Shown one piece after another: positions 36,552-46,175 of a stretch of 64,000 bases of DNA. Within the stretch, counting starts at the first letter, position 1; every line of letters starts with the position of its first letter. Under the pieces are notes generated by a model. It was not told the DNA's origin, did no database searches, and saw only the letters and a list, made by a program, of their open reading frames with translations. Source of the stretch: Aeromonas encheleia (GTDB lineage Bacteria > Pseudomonadota > Gammaproteobacteria > Enterobacterales > Aeromonadaceae); NCBI RefSeq assembly GCF_900637545.1, contig NZ_LR134376.1:2375001-2439000 (forward strand), written 5' to 3'. The position numbers and the translations under genes were made by a program.

Positions 36552-37469
36552 ATGAACCTACTGCTGTATATTTCCACCGTCCTCATCTGGGGCAGCACCT
36601 GGATCGCCATCGCCTGGCAGTTGGGGCCCATCCCCATCGAGGTCTCGGTGCTCTATCGCTTCGCGCTGGCGGCCCTGGCGCTGTTTGCCCTGCTCACCCT
36701 CAGTGGCAAGTTCCCGCGCCTGCCCTGGCAGGGCCAGCGTTACGCCGCCCTGCTCGGCGCCCTGCTGTTCTCCACCAATTTCCTCTGCTTCTACCATGCC
36801 ACCCTCTACATTCCGAGCGGCCTGTCGGCGGTGATCTTCGCCAGCGCCAGCATCTTCAACGGCCTCAACCTCTGGCTGTTCGAGGGTAAAAAGCCGAGTC
36901 TGCGCTGGCTGCAGGGCTCCCTGCTGGGGCTGCTCGGCACCCTGTTGCTGTTCTGGCCGGTGCTGGCGGATGCGCAACTGGGTGCAAACGGCTGGAAGGG
37001 ACTGCTGTTCGCCTCTGCGGGGACGCTCTGCTTCTCCCTGGGCAATCTGGTGTCGGCCCGCGGCCAGCGCCAGGGCTACCAGGTGCTGCAGATGGTGCCC
37101 TGGGGCATGGTGTACGGGGTGGCACTGCTGCTGGGTTGGGTCACTGTGCTCGGCCAATCCCTGGTCCTGCCGACCGAGCCCCGCTACCTCGCGGCCATGG
37201 TCTATCTGGCCATCTTCGGCTCCGTCATCGCCTTCACCGCCTACCTCACCCTGGTGGGCCGCATCGGCGCCAGCAAGGCCGCCTACGCCACCGTGCTGTT
37301 CCCCCTGGTGGCGCTCAGCCTCTCCACCCTGTATGAGGGCTTCGTCTGGCAGACGGTGTCCGTGGTGGGGGTGCTGATCAGCCTGCTCGGCAACCTGGTG
37401 ATCTTCGCCCCGCCCCTGAAGTCCTGGCGCTGGCCGCATCCCAAGGCGGCAGACGGCACTTGCCCCTGA
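36552..37469 (+). CDS. EamA (DMT) family transporter
   Basis: A 305-residue membrane protein with ten hydrophobic segments and two EamA repeats. The first half begins STVLIWGSTWIAIAWQLG and holds YRFALAALALFALL. The second half has GNLVSARGQRQGYQVLQMVPWGMVYG and ends in GVLISLLGNLVIFAPP. The family exports metabolites and drugs. Flanked by a divergent AraC regulator and a downstream LysR gene, its expression is probably substrate-controlled. It starts at ATG 36552. Confidence 0.9.
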   Translation: MNLLLYISTVLIWGSTWIAIAWQLGPIPIEVSVLYRFALAALALFALLTLSGKFPRLPWQGQRYAALLGALLFSTNFLCFYHATLYIPSGLSAVIFASASIFNGLNLWLFEGKKPSLRWLQGSLLGLLGTLLLFWPVLADAQLGANGWKGLLFASAGTLCFSLGNLVSARGQRQGYQVLQMVPWGMVYGVALLLGWVTVLGQSLVLPTEPRYLAAMVYLAIFGSVIAFTAYLTLVGRIGASKAAYATVLFPLVALSLSTLYEGFVWQTVSVVGVLISLLGNLVIFAPPLKSWRWPHPKAADGTCP

Positions 37470-37520
37470 GTCCACCAGCCCCTAAGGTAACCCCTTCCAA
37501 CAGGTAGGATGGGAGGGGAT

Positions 37521-38372
37521 ATGTTACTGGAAGGGCTGGAGACACTCAGCTTGCTGGCGAGCGAGGGCACCATGGCCAAGGTGGCCAGCCGCCTCTACAT
37601 CAGCCAGTCGGCGGTGAGCAAGCGCATCAATCAGCTGGAGTCGCGCCTCGGCAAGAAGCTGATCGAGCCGGATGGCCGCCAGATCCGGCTCACCCCCCAG
37701 GCCCTGGAGCTGCTCGCCCGGCTGGCTCCCAGCCTGGCGGAGATGAAGGGGGTGCTGGCAGACAGCCAGACCCTCACCGACAGTACTCCCCTGCCCGTCG
37801 CCTGCTCCGAGACCCTGCTGGCGGGCTACCTCGCCCGCTTCATGCACGACTACCTCAGCCAGGATCCCTGTCTCGCCCTCTCCACCCACCACACCCCGGT
37901 CATACTGGCGCGGGTGCGCGGGGGCGATGCCCTGCTCGGCATCTGTGCCGGTCGGCTGCCCCCCGGTCACGGCCTGTGTGCCGAGTTGCTGCTGGAGGAG
38001 CCCTTCTATCTGGTGGGGGACGCGGATCAAGGGGCGCGGCTATCTCATGATCAGGGGCAACCCATACTGACCATGGATCTGGATAATCCCTCCAACCGCT
38101 ACCTGCGCGAGCCGCTGGCCGCACTCGGGCTGGTGCCCAGCATGGAGCTGGACTCCTATCTGGCGCTGATCGAGCTGGCCAAGGTGGGCATAGGCCCGGT
38201 GCTGCTGCCGGCAGGGCTGCTGGCCCTGGTGGGCGAGCAGGGGGAGCGGGCGCGTCCCCTGCCGGGGCTGGGGCGGCCGTTGCACCTGGTCTATCGTCAG
38301 AGCAGCCTGAAGCGGGCCCGCATAGGCCGGCTGGTCGAGGGGATAAGAGCCCACTTCGCCCGGCCGGCTTGA
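37521..38372 (+). CDS. LysR family transcriptional regulator
   Basis: A 283-residue regulator with an N-terminal winged helix (LSLLASEGTMAKVASRLYISQSAVSKRINQLESRLGKKLI) and a C-terminal periplasmic-binding-like effector domain starting at PLPVACSETLLAGY. GGAGGGG lies just before ATG 37521; an in-frame ATG 12 nt upstream lies before that box and is rejected. It follows the EamA gene by 51 bp, so it may be cotranscribed with it. The usual LysR arrangement is divergent, which it is not here. Confidence 0.9.
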   Translation: MLLEGLETLSLLASEGTMAKVASRLYISQSAVSKRINQLESRLGKKLIEPDGRQIRLTPQALELLARLAPSLAEMKGVLADSQTLTDSTPLPVACSETLLAGYLARFMHDYLSQDPCLALSTHHTPVILARVRGGDALLGICAGRLPPGHGLCAELLLEEPFYLVGDADQGARLSHDQGQPILTMDLDNPSNRYLREPLAALGLVPSMELDSYLALIELAKVGIGPVLLPAGLLALVGEQGERARPLPGLGRPLHLVYRQSSLKRARIGRLVEGIRAHFARPA

Positions 38373-38390
38373 GCCCGAGGGTAACTGAAA

Positions 38391-38420
38391 TAACAAGGCC
38401 GCGATCACGCGGCCTTGTTA
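38391..38420. terminator. Perfect bidirectional terminator between lysR and yfcA-like genes
   Basis: A 13-bp perfect stem (TAACAAGGCCGCG/CGCGGCCTTGTTA) with loop ATCA between two convergent genes. Confidence 0.85.
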
Positions 38421-38440
38421 TCTGCAACGAAAGAGGTCTT

Positions 38441-39220
38441 TTAGCTGATCCAGCTAAACAGCTCGGGGTACTGGCTCCACACCAGCTTGGCCGACATCAG
38501 CAGGGAGACGGTGACCAGCAGCGGCTTGATGAGCTTCACCCCCTTCTTCAATACCAGCTTGGAACCGAAGCGGGCGCCGATGAACTGGCCGAGGGCCATG
38601 CAGAAACCGACGCTCCACACCACCTTGCCGCCGAGGGCGAAGAACAGCAGGGAGGCGATGTTGGAGGTGAAGTTGAGCAGCTTGGTGTGGGCCGTGGCCC
38701 GCGCCATGCCAAAGCCCGCCAGCGCCACGAAGCCGATGGCGAAGAAGGACCCGGTGCCCGGCCCGAAGAAGCCGTCATAGAAGCCGACCCCGCCGCCCAC
38801 CAGCAGGGCGAACAGCATGGGGGTGAGGCGGCGAGCGCTCTCGGCATCGCTCACTCTGGGGGAGAAGAAGAAGTAGCAGGCAAAGGCCATCAGCAGGAAG
38901 GGCAGCAGCCGCTCCAGGATGGCGGCGTCTATGGTCTGCACCGCCAGGGTGCCGATGGCCGCGCCGATGAAGGTGCAGATCACCGCGGGCCAGATCATGG
39001 CCCACTCCAGCAGCCCCTTGCGGGCATAGAACCAGGTGGCGGAGAAGGAGCCGAAGCTGCTCTGCAGCTTGTTGGTGCCGAGCACCAGCGCCGGCGGCAT
39101 GCCGGTCGCCAGCAGGGCTGGCACCGTCAACAGGCCGCCGCCCCCGGCGATGGCGTCGATAAAGCCGGCGATAAGGGCGACCCCGAACAGGGCGACCAGG
39201 GTGAGCAGTTCCAATTCCAT
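38441..39220 (-). CDS. yfcA: TauE/SafE family permease, YfcA-like
   Basis: A 259-residue inner-membrane permease with about eight hydrophobic segments. Family markers are AGFIDAIAGGGGLLTVPALLATGMPPALVLGTNKLQ in the first repeat and GGGVGFYDGFFGPGTGSF with ATAHTKLLNFTSNIASL in the second. These match E. coli YfcA closely. Relatives export sulfite, sulfoacetate or other organosulfur anions, but the YfcA substrate is not settled. It starts at ATG 39220. Confidence 0.9.
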   Translation of the reverse strand: MELELLTLVALFGVALIAGFIDAIAGGGGLLTVPALLATGMPPALVLGTNKLQSSFGSFSATWFYARKGLLEWAMIWPAVICTFIGAAIGTLAVQTIDAAILERLLPFLLMAFACYFFFSPRVSDAESARRLTPMLFALLVGGGVGFYDGFFGPGTGSFFAIGFVALAGFGMARATAHTKLLNFTSNIASLLFFALGGKVVWSVGFCMALGQFIGARFGSKLVLKKGVKLIKPLLVTVSLLMSAKLVWSQYPELFSWIS

Positions 39221-39555
39221 CCATAGACCTCGTGTGATTGTGGTGCCCCGCGGCGACGCCAGGCGGGCACAGATGAGTAACGCTGGTCGCTATCCTAGCG
39301 GGCGCAGGCTCATGAGGCTAACGAAACAATGGCAGTCAATTGATTCCTGGTTTTCATCAATAGACGACCCCAGGCACAGACTCGTACAGCGAGCGAAACA
39401 GGGCGGACGGTGGATCCGATATATCATGCTCGTTGATCACCGGCGCAGCGATTCAGGCGATCAGTCTGGCCGGCGCTGTCTGCCCCCTGCCCTTTATCGC
39501 GGGCCATTCTTGCCCCGAAGACTTCATCTTCGCCATGCAACAGCTGAGCTGACGA
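39221..39555. other. Gene-free stretch upstream of yfcA-like gene
   Basis: About 335 bp between the tapT stop and the yfcA start, both on the minus strand. I see no gene, terminator hairpin or repeat here. It presumably holds the yfcA promoter. Confidence 0.5.
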
Positions 39556-40341
39556 TTACACCAGAGTGGCAACGCTTGTCTCGCCCGTCTCCACGGCAGG
39601 CTCGGCGACGCCGCTGTTGATCTCGTCAAGGGCCTGCAACAGCGGCGTCTCGTCCTCGCCGGGGGCCCGGCTCACTCTGCCAGCCATATAGCGGCTGCTG
39701 AACAGATTGAACCAGAGCTGCAATGCCTGACCCGCCGCCAGCTCGCCGGCCACCTCCAGCACACAGGCCGCCACCTCGGCGGTGCAGAGGTGCTCGTCAC
39801 AATTGGCCACCCGCATGCCATAGGTGGAGAGCGCATCCGGCCGCACCGACAGCACGGGGAAACCATCGAGATAGGGGCTCATGTTGAACATCTTGCGCGC
39901 CTCGGGCCAGGTGCCATCCAGCAGGATGAAGAGCGGCTTCTTGCCAGGGGCCAGGGCCACCCGCTCGGTCACCCGCGCCGGGTTCTTCTCGCAGGCGGGG
40001 AACACCACATAGGGCTGCCAGGCGGGATCCGCCAGCAGGGCCAGCAAGTCGGGGTGGGGCTCGGTGCGCTTCCAGAGGAAGGCCCAGGTCGTGTCAGGCA
40101 AGACGTCCGCGATGAGGCGGCCGGTGTTGGAGGGCTTCATCGGCTCGCTGTCGTACATCAGCAGGCAGAAGCCGGCCTCGGCCTTGAGCTCGGGCCGCCA
40201 TTCGCAGGCACACCAGGCATGGCGCAGCTGGCAGGCTTCACAGCGGGGCACGCTGCCACCGCGGGCGAGAAAGGGGCGGGTCGAGATGCTCTTGCGCCAG
40301 ATGCGCAGGCGATTGACGGCGTGATCGGGGATTGGCTTCAT
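39556..40341 (-). CDS. tapT: tRNA-uridine aminocarboxypropyltransferase TapT (DTW domain)
   Basis: A 261-residue DTW-domain protein, the enzyme that makes acp3U at position 47 of some tRNAs from SAM. The N-terminal zinc cluster is CEACQLRHAWCAC. FCLLMYDSEPMKPSNTGRLIADVLPDT and the DTW-type motif LFILLDGTWPEARKMF (here Asp-Gly-Thr-Trp) match E. coli YfiP/TapT. The C-terminus is longer than in E. coli by about 30 residues, rich in Glu, Thr and Val. It is a single gene, starting at ATG 40341. Confidence 0.93.
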   Translation of the reverse strand: MKPIPDHAVNRLRIWRKSISTRPFLARGGSVPRCEACQLRHAWCACEWRPELKAEAGFCLLMYDSEPMKPSNTGRLIADVLPDTTWAFLWKRTEPHPDLLALLADPAWQPYVVFPACEKNPARVTERVALAPGKKPLFILLDGTWPEARKMFNMSPYLDGFPVLSVRPDALSTYGMRVANCDEHLCTAEVAACVLEVAGELAAGQALQLWFNLFSSRYMAGRVSRAPGEDETPLLQALDEINSGVAEPAVETGETSVATLV

Positions 40342-40533
40342 GGCGGGCTCGGCGGCACAGTCTGGGGTGCGGTTTGCAGTACAAAAGGGGGGCGATTGTA
40401 GCGAGCGGGTCTGCGGGCCGCAAGCTGCGCGGCCCTCCCCGGTCAGACTCGCGAGCCCAATGAGTCGCTCTATACTTGGTCGTCACCCCATCATCCCACA
40501 CCCGGGAAGGTCGATGGGACACAGGAGGAGAAG

Positions 40534-40947
40534 ATGGCAGAACAAGACATGGCCAGGGAGCACGCCCTGGCCGAAGGCAAGACCTTCACCTGGCACGAGC
40601 TCTATGTGCCAGATGGTGAGGCCGGGGTCCGCTTCTACACCGAGGTGCTCGGCTGGCAGACTGAGCTCATGGAGATGGAGGGCGGCAACTACCCCATGCT
40701 GGTCGCCAATGGCCGACCGGTGGCCGGGGTGCAGGCCACCCGCGACAATCCGCAGATGGCCGGCGTGCCGCCCCACTGGGCGACCTACATAGCGGTGGAA
40801 GACGTCGATGCCAGGCTGGCCAAGGTGACGGCCCATGGCGGCAGCGTGGTGGTGCCCGCCATGGACATCCCCACCGTCGGGCGCATGGCCCTGATCGCCG
40901 ATCCCCAGGGCGCCCACATCTGGCTGTTCACCTCGGCACCTATGTGA
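40534..40947 (+). CDS. VOC family protein, glyoxalase-like
   Basis: A 137-residue protein with two VOC modules. FTWHELYVPDGEAGVRFYTEVLGWQ is typical of the CFP30-like/SgaA group, followed by IAVEDVDARLAKVTAHGGSVVVPAMDIP and the C-terminal LIADPQGAHIWLF. Such proteins often bind a metal through His and Glu, but the reaction here is unknown. AGGAG lies 9 nt before the ATG. A terminator follows at 40968-40989. Confidence 0.87.
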   Translation: MAEQDMAREHALAEGKTFTWHELYVPDGEAGVRFYTEVLGWQTELMEMEGGNYPMLVANGRPVAGVQATRDNPQMAGVPPHWATYIAVEDVDARLAKVTAHGGSVVVPAMDIPTVGRMALIADPQGAHIWLFTSAPM

Positions 40948-40967
40948 GTTGTCGCGCCGGATATGAC

Positions 40968-40989
40968 AGAGGGGCCGACAGGCCCCTCT
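40968..40989. terminator. Terminator between VOC gene and ddl
   Basis: A 9-bp stem AGAGGGGCC/GGCCCCTCT with loop GACA, then TCATTT. Shared by convergent genes. Confidence 0.75.
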
Positions 40990-41010
40990 TCATTTCACCA
41001 CTGACGCCCC

Positions 41011-42000
41011 TCAGGCGGGCTTGCGCAGGATCTGCTCGAGGAAGCGGGCGAAGCTGTGACCGTGATGCTCCAGCAGTTTCGGGAACATGGAGATGGAGGT
41101 CATGCCAGGGAAGGTGTTGATCTCGTTGAGCAGTATCTCCCCCTCCTCGGTCAGGAAGAAGTCGATGCGCGACAGATGGGTCAACTTCAGCTGACGGAAT
41201 GCCTTGAGGGCATAGGCCTGGATGGCATCAGACTGAGCCTGGGTCAGGCCTTCCGCATGCAGGGCGGTCTCGGTGTGGCTGGCGCTGCTGTACTTCTCTT
41301 CGTAGGTGTAGAACTTGTCGGTCGGCACGCAGATCTCGCCCGGATAGGTCGCCACCAGCTCGTCACCGTACTGATAGACAGCCACTTCCAGCTCGCGCGG
41401 CTTGACTGCCTTCTCGATCAGCACCTGCTCGGAGTAACCGAAGGCGTCCTTGATGCCCTGCACCAGCTCGGCTTCGTTGCTGGCGGAGTAGCAGCCAACG
41501 GAGGAGCCCTGAGAGGCGGCCTTGATGAACACCTTGCCCCACTTGGCGAGGGCGGCTTTCGCCTCGGCGATCCCCGCCTCATCCTGCTCGGTCAGGAACA
41601 GATAGGGGGTGTTGGGGATACCGAGGGCGGAGAACCACAGCTTGGTGCTGATCTTGTTGAAGCAGATCTTGCTCGCCTCGGCGTCGCAACCCAGATAAGG
41701 CAGGCCCGCCAGCTCGAGGAAGGATTGCAGATCGCCGGTCTCGCCAGGGTAGCCGTGGATGCAGGGCACCACGTAATCCACCGGGCGGGCCACGCTGTCG
41801 AAGGAGAGCAGCTTGTCCAGCCCCAGCTTGCACTCGCGGCCGTCGGCACTGAGCCAGCGATCGGCAAACATCTCGACCCGGGTCACTTCGACATTGGGCA
41901 GGAGGGCGAGTTGTTGCTCGAGGAAAGTGGCACTACGCAGAGAGACTTCGTGTTCGGCGCCACCGCCGCCGCACAGCAGCAAAACATGCATGTTCTTCAT
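41011..42000 (-). CDS. ddl: D-alanine--D-alanine ligase
   Basis: A 329-residue ATP-grasp ligase making the D-Ala-D-Ala dipeptide for peptidoglycan. The first-substrate site LCGGGGAEHEVSLRSA, the loop CIHGYPGETGDLQSFLELAGLPYLG and the ATP-grasp core (KAASQGSSVGCYSAS and LSRIDFFLTEEGEILLNEINTFPGMTSISMFPKL) are all intact. The HGYPGETG sequence stands where HGxxGEDG occurs in most Ddls, with Thr for Asp. Length is between E. coli DdlA and DdlB. It is not in the dcw cluster, so it is a stand-alone copy. ATG 42000 opens the family N-terminus. Confidence 0.93.
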   Translation of the reverse strand: MKNMHVLLLCGGGGAEHEVSLRSATFLEQQLALLPNVEVTRVEMFADRWLSADGRECKLGLDKLLSFDSVARPVDYVVPCIHGYPGETGDLQSFLELAGLPYLGCDAEASKICFNKISTKLWFSALGIPNTPYLFLTEQDEAGIAEAKAALAKWGKVFIKAASQGSSVGCYSASNEAELVQGIKDAFGYSEQVLIEKAVKPRELEVAVYQYGDELVATYPGEICVPTDKFYTYEEKYSSASHTETALHAEGLTQAQSDAIQAYALKAFRQLKLTHLSRIDFFLTEEGEILLNEINTFPGMTSISMFPKLLEHHGHSFARFLEQILRKPA

Positions 42001-42217
42001 TAGATATGATCCCTTGGGAGAAGCGGCTTCGTCATGATCCGTGATGAACCACCGCACGAAAAAAAACCGGACGAAGCCAGATACGAACATTGAGTGCGGC
42101 CAGTGTAGCAAGGGAGGCAAAGCCTTGTCAGCCGATGGAAGCCCTCTTCCCCCGCTTGGGGCCACAAAGGCCTCGATTGTGGCAACCCCTGTGTCAGAAA
42201 AGGTCTCGCCGCTTCAA

Positions 42218-42808
42218 TCAGCGAGGCGGATCGACCCGCCCGACGCCGTTGCCGTTGACCCTGAACCAGCCGGCGATGCTGTAACGCTCCTGGCTCGCGG
42301 GCAACACCTCGTGGGGAAACTCTTCAGAGAGGAACAGCACCAGTCTCCCCCCCTTGGGCGAGACGTCCATCAGAAACTGCTCGTCGTTGTCGTAGACGCG
42401 CAGCACCCCGCCCGCCTCCGGTTGCCAGCCGTTGTTGAGGTAGAACACCGAGGTGAGGCGGCGATTGGAGCGACCGGCGAAGGCGTCGCGATGGGTCGCG
42501 TAGAAGTCACCGCTGCGATAACGGGCGAAGTGTGCCTCGTAGTCGAACAGCCCCAGCATCAGGCTGCGATTGGCGGCGAGGCGCAGGGACTCCATGCGCG
42601 CAAGGTAATCCACCACGGGCGCACCGAGATCAGACTCTAGCCAGTGGATCTGATCACGGCGGATATCGGGGTTGCCCTGATGCAGCGCTTCCCGCCCGAT
42701 CCCTGCCGGTTGCCAGTCCCCCGGCAGGCAGGCACGCAGCGCCTCCACCTCGGCGGCGGTTAAAAAATCATCCACTATCACCCATCCTCGGGTGTAAATG
42801 GCATCCAT
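42218..42808 (-). CDS. 2OG-Fe(II) oxygenase family protein
   Basis: A protein of about 196 residues of the prolyl-4-hydroxylase-like 2OG-Fe(II) family. The iron ligands are visible as His-x-Asp in FYATHRDAF and the distal His in FPHEVLP. The 2OG-binding Arg is in YSIAGWFR. SVFYLNNGWQPEAGGVLRVY is typical of small bacterial members that hydroxylate proteins or metabolites. ATG 42808 is used; a TTG at 42826 is an alternative. Neither has a convincing ribosome-binding site, so the exact start is uncertain. Confidence 0.85.
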   Translation of the reverse strand: MDAIYTRGWVIVDDFLTAAEVEALRACLPGDWQPAGIGREALHQGNPDIRRDQIHWLESDLGAPVVDYLARMESLRLAANRSLMLGLFDYEAHFARYRSGDFYATHRDAFAGRSNRRLTSVFYLNNGWQPEAGGVLRVYDNDEQFLMDVSPKGGRLVLFLSEEFPHEVLPASQERYSIAGWFRVNGNGVGRVDPPR

Positions 42809-43049
42809 GACGGCTTGATAGTCCAAGATGGGCTCGCAACGAGTGGAGAGAGTGCGCTTTGTAGCGACTTAGTCCCCCTGGCACAAACCGGATTGCTTCT
42901 CCTGAGAAGTCCCACCGTCAATACGCGCAATGGCGCAGGCGCCCGCCCCCGATTTCCCCTTGCCCCACCGCGCCGGGCCAGCTAACGTGCCCATAGCGCC
43001 CGATAGTGGCCTCAACCTTTGACCCTGTTCACCCCTTCAGGAGCTCGCC

Positions 43050-43532
43050 ATGTCCCTTCCCTCCCTCACTCTGCAACGGCTCGATGGCAGCGACTTTCCC
43101 CTGGACGCCCTGCAGGGCCAGGTCATTCTGGTGGTCAACGTGGCCAGTCGCTGCGGTTTCACCCCCCAATACCAGGGGCTGGAGGCGCTCCATCGCCAAT
43201 TTGGCCCGACCGGGCTGGTGATCCTGGGCTTCCCCTGCGATCAGTTCGGCCATCAGGAGCCCGGCGATGCCGAGGAGATAGCCCGCTTCTGCTCGGTGGA
43301 TTACCAGGTCAGCTTCCCGCTCATGGCCAAGTGCGAGGTCAACGGCGAGCAGGCCCACCCCTTCTACCGCTGGCTCAAGCAGCAGAAACCGGGTCTGCTC
43401 GGGAGCGAGGCCATCAAGTGGAACTTCACCAAGTTCCTGATCGACCGCGAGGGCCGGGTGGTGGACAGAGCCGCTCCCCAGACCAAGCCCGAGGAGCTGA
43501 CCGACAAGATCCGGGCGCTGCTGCCAGCCTGA
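43050..43532 (+). CDS. Glutathione peroxidase (BtuE/GPx family, cysteine type)
   Basis: A 160-residue thioredoxin-fold peroxidase. The peroxidatic cysteine lies in VVNVASRCGFTPQY (residue 35), the family box LGFPCDQFGHQEPG near 68-82 is intact, and IKWNFTKFLIDREGRVV closes the domain. Cysteine-type bacterial enzymes usually take electrons from thioredoxin rather than glutathione. Here Cys73 in FPCDQF could act as the resolving residue, as in related proteins, by inference. It starts at ATG 43050. Confidence 0.92.
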   Translation: MSLPSLTLQRLDGSDFPLDALQGQVILVVNVASRCGFTPQYQGLEALHRQFGPTGLVILGFPCDQFGHQEPGDAEEIARFCSVDYQVSFPLMAKCEVNGEQAHPFYRWLKQQKPGLLGSEAIKWNFTKFLIDREGRVVDRAAPQTKPEELTDKIRALLPA

Positions 43533-43766
43533 AGAGGCTGCGCCGCAGCCTTTCACAGGCCGGGATCCCCTCTCCCCTTGGCGAGCGCAGCAGGATGAGG
43601 GGCTTGCGGCGCGAGGGCCGGCCCCGTAAAGCACTCGTTACCCACAGGATTACTGCGTGCTCGCCGCAGTTCTGCTATATTACGCGCCCATAATCTTTTC
43701 CATGTCGTGACGGGCCCTCTGGCTGCCGTCACCCGTTGAGCCCAAGGCTCGGAGTTTCTCTCGAAC

Positions 43767-45176
43767 ATGTCATTCAATGAACTGGGTCTGTCACCGCACA
43801 TACTGCGGGCCGTCAAGGAGTTGGGTTACGAACAGCCAACCCCCATCCAGCAGCAAGCCATCCCGGCCATTCTGGCAGGACAGGACGTGCTGGGCGGCGC
43901 CCAGACAGGCACAGGCAAGACGGCCGGTTTCACCCTGCCCATGTTGCATCGTCTGATGGCCAACCACGGCCGCGGCGGCCGTCGCCAGGTCCGCGCCCTG
44001 GTGCTGACCCCGACTCGCGAGCTGGCCGCCCAGGTGGGTGAAAGCATCATCAAGTACGCCCACCACCTGCCGTTCCGCACCCTGATCGCCTACGGCGGCG
44101 TCAGCATCAAGCCGAACCTGGACGCCATCAAACTCGGGGTCGACATCCTGGTCGCCACCCCGGGCCGCCTGCTGGATCTGCTGACCCAGCGCGCCCTCAC
44201 CCTGACCGAGCTGGAAGTGCTGGTGCTGGATGAAGCGGATCGCATGCTCGACATGGGCTTCATCACCGACATTCGCCGCATCATGAAGGCGCTGCCGGAA
44301 GAGCGGCAGACCCTGCTGTTCTCCGCCACCTTCTCGGACGAGATCAAGGCACTGGCCGACGATCTGTTGAAAAATCCGGCCCTCATCGAGGTCAGCCCGA
44401 GCAACAGCACCGCCGAGCAGGTCAACCAGCGCATCATCAAGGTCGATCGCGAGCGCAAGCGCGAGCTGCTCTCCCACATGATCGGCCGCCATAACTGGCA
44501 GCGGGTGCTGGTGTTCGTGCGCACCAAGCAGATCGCCGACCGCCTCGCTCACCAGATGGTGAAAGATGGCCTGGATACCGTCGCCATTCACGGCGACAAG
44601 ACTCAGGGGGCCCGCAACCGGGCGCTGGCCGACTTCCGGGAAGGCAAGGTCCGGGTGCTGGTCGCCACCGACATCGCCGCCCGTGGTCTGGACATCGATC
44701 ATCTGCCCCACGTGATCAACTTCGAGCTGCCCCAGGTGGCCGAGGATTATATCCACCGTATCGGCCGTACCGGCCGGGCCGGCCGTGGCGGTGAGGCCAT
44801 CTCCCTGGTCAGCCTGGATGAACAGGATCAGCTCAAGGCCATCGAAGCGCTGATCGGTCTGAGCATTCCGAGCGAGATCATGGAAGGCTACGAGCCGAGC
44901 GGCAAGCCGACCCGTCAGACCCTGCCGGGCAGCAAGCCGGTGCAGAACCCGCCGCGCGACCGTGGTCACGCCAACGCCAAGCACAATGCCAAGTCCGCCA
45001 GCGACAAGTCCGGCGCCAAGGGCAAAGGCAAACCAGCGGCCAGGGGCGATGCCGCCAGGAAGCCGGCCCCGGCGCGCAAGCGCGAGGTCGTGGGTGAAGA
45101 CATCGGCTTCACCCCCATGCGCCGTCTGCCCAAGACCCAGCGTGACAGCTATCAGGACGACTCCGCCGAGGAGTAA
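43767..45176 (+). CDS. rhlE: ATP-dependent RNA helicase RhlE
   Basis: A 469-residue DEAD-box helicase. The Q motif is [13 protein letters not shown], Walker A is AQTGTGKT (45-52), and motif Ib is ATPGRLLD. The motif DEAD ([13 protein letters not shown]), SAT (LLFSATF), and motifs V and VI ([12 protein letters not shown] and [13 protein letters not shown]) complete the core. The C-terminal 90 residues are a basic low-complexity tail ([22 protein letters not shown]), typical of RhlE, which helps bind rRNA. RhlE remodels ribosome assembly intermediates and RNA decay complexes. A strong terminator follows. Confidence 0.95.
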   Translation: MSFNELGLSPHILRAVKELGYEQPTPIQQQAIPAILAGQDVLGGAQTGTGKTAGFTLPMLHRLMANHGRGGRRQVRALVLTPTRELAAQVGESIIKYAHHLPFRTLIAYGGVSIKPNLDAIKLGVDILVATPGRLLDLLTQRALTLTELEVLVLDEADRMLDMGFITDIRRIMKALPEERQTLLFSATFSDEIKALADDLLKNPALIEVSPSNSTAEQVNQRIIKVDRERKRELLSHMIGRHNWQRVLVFVRTKQIADRLAHQMVKDGLDTVAIHGDKTQGARNRALADFREGKVRVLVATDIAARGLDIDHLPHVINFELPQVAEDYIHRIGRTGRAGRGGEAISLVSLDEQDQLKAIEALIGLSIPSEIMEGYEPSGKPTRQTLPGSKPVQNPPRDRGHANAKHNAKSASDKSGAKGKGKPAARGDAARKPAPARKREVVGEDIGFTPMRRLPKTQRDSYQDDSAEE

Positions 45177-45209
45177 GACGCCGGTGCCTGAAGCCAGGTG
45201 CCCGCAATG

Positions 45210-45240
45210 AAAAAACCGCCCTCGGGCGGTTTTTTGTTTT
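45210..45240. terminator. Terminator of rhlE, bidirectional
   Basis: Six A, stem AACCGCCC/GGGCGGTT, then six T. It lies between convergent genes. Confidence 0.92.
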
Positions 45241-45249
45241 TCGACGGCC

Positions 45250-45687
45250 TCAACCGGCGGCGAGCACCATGTGCAGCAACGGATAGGGCTTGCCCTGGCC
45301 ATCCAGCGGCGAGCGCCCCGTCACTACAAAGCCCATGCGCCGATAGAAGCCGAGCGCCTGCTCGTTCTGCTCGTTGACGTCCACCCGGGTCGCACCCTGC
45401 CGGCTGATGGCATCGGCCACCAGCAGGCTGCCGACCCCGCGCCCTCGCGCCCTGGGGTCGACGAACAGCATCTCGATGTTGCCATCATGCACCCCGCAAA
45501 AGCCGGCGATCCCCTGCGCGTCCCGGGCATGGGTCAGCGTCACGGCGGCAAAGTAGTGCTCCAGAATGAGCGGCCTGAGGGCAACAATCTCTTCCTCCGG
45601 CAAGAAGTGATGAGTGGCGCGCACCGACGCCTCCCAGATGGCGATCAGGGTCTGATAATCCCCGGGTTGCGCTTGTTCAATTTTCAT
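45250..45687 (-). CDS. GNAT family N-acetyltransferase
   Basis: A 145-residue acetyltransferase. The CoA-binding motif A is MLFVDPRARGRGVGSLLVADAI (residues about 70-92), and the DVNEQNEQALGFYRRMGF segment forms motif B. The start EQAQPGDYQTLIAIWEASVRATHHFLPEEE resembles YjaB-like acetyltransferases. The acyl acceptor is unknown. It starts at ATG 45687; the longer frame upstream is not supported by similarity. Confidence 0.87.
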   Translation of the reverse strand: MKIEQAQPGDYQTLIAIWEASVRATHHFLPEEEIVALRPLILEHYFAAVTLTHARDAQGIAGFCGVHDGNIEMLFVDPRARGRGVGSLLVADAISRQGATRVDVNEQNEQALGFYRRMGFVVTGRSPLDGQGKPYPLLHMVLAAG

Positions 45688-45842
45688 TCTTTGTTGACTC
45701 CGTCTATTGGTTGGCGGGCTTAATGCCCTGCACGATCGGCCTGCCAGCACCTCGGCATCGACTTGCATGATGACAACCCAAGCCGATGCCCGACCATCCG
45801 TACAATCGGCGGGTGGCCTTGTGCCCTCCCCGGTGTCTGGCC

Positions 45843-46175
45843 CTAGGCCTGACGGGGCGCAAACATGATGATGGCCATGCCAAGCAGGGCTACCCCGGCA
45901 CCGACCAGATCCCAGAGCGTGGGCCTGATGCCATCCACGGCCCAGAGCCAGAGAATGGCCACGAAGATATAGACGCCGCCATAGGCGGCATAGACCCGGC
46001 CGGCCGCGGTGGGATGCAGCGACAACAGCCAGGCAAACAGCATGAGGCTTAAGGCCGCGGGCAGCAGCAACCAGGCGCTCTTGCCCTGGGTCAGCCACAG
46101 ATAGGGCAGATAGCAGCCCAGGATCTCGGCGACCGCCGTCACCAGAAACAGGGCCATGGTTTTGAGTTCAATCAT
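45843..46175 (-). CDS. ynfA: YnfA family small membrane protein
   Basis: A 110-residue inner-membrane protein with four hydrophobic helices. The family strings [37 protein letters not shown] and [21 protein letters not shown] are nearly invariant in the UPF0060/YnfA family. The topology resembles the small multidrug resistance (SMR) fold, and some homologues have been linked to drug efflux. ATG 46175 gives the normal length; longer starts are unsupported. Confidence 0.95.
   Translation of the reverse strand: MIELKTMALFLVTAVAEILGCYLPYLWLTQGKSAWLLLPAALSLMLFAWLLSLHPTAAGRVYAAYGGVYIFVAILWLWAVDGIRPTLWDLVGAGVALLGMAIIMFAPRQA

Noticed and set aside
43556..43625. REP-like fragment downstream of the glutathione peroxidase gene
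   Set aside because: It has CCCCTCTCCCC and GATGAGGGG elements similar to the mdlA-mdlB hairpin, but no good stem, so I could not support it as a repeat copy.
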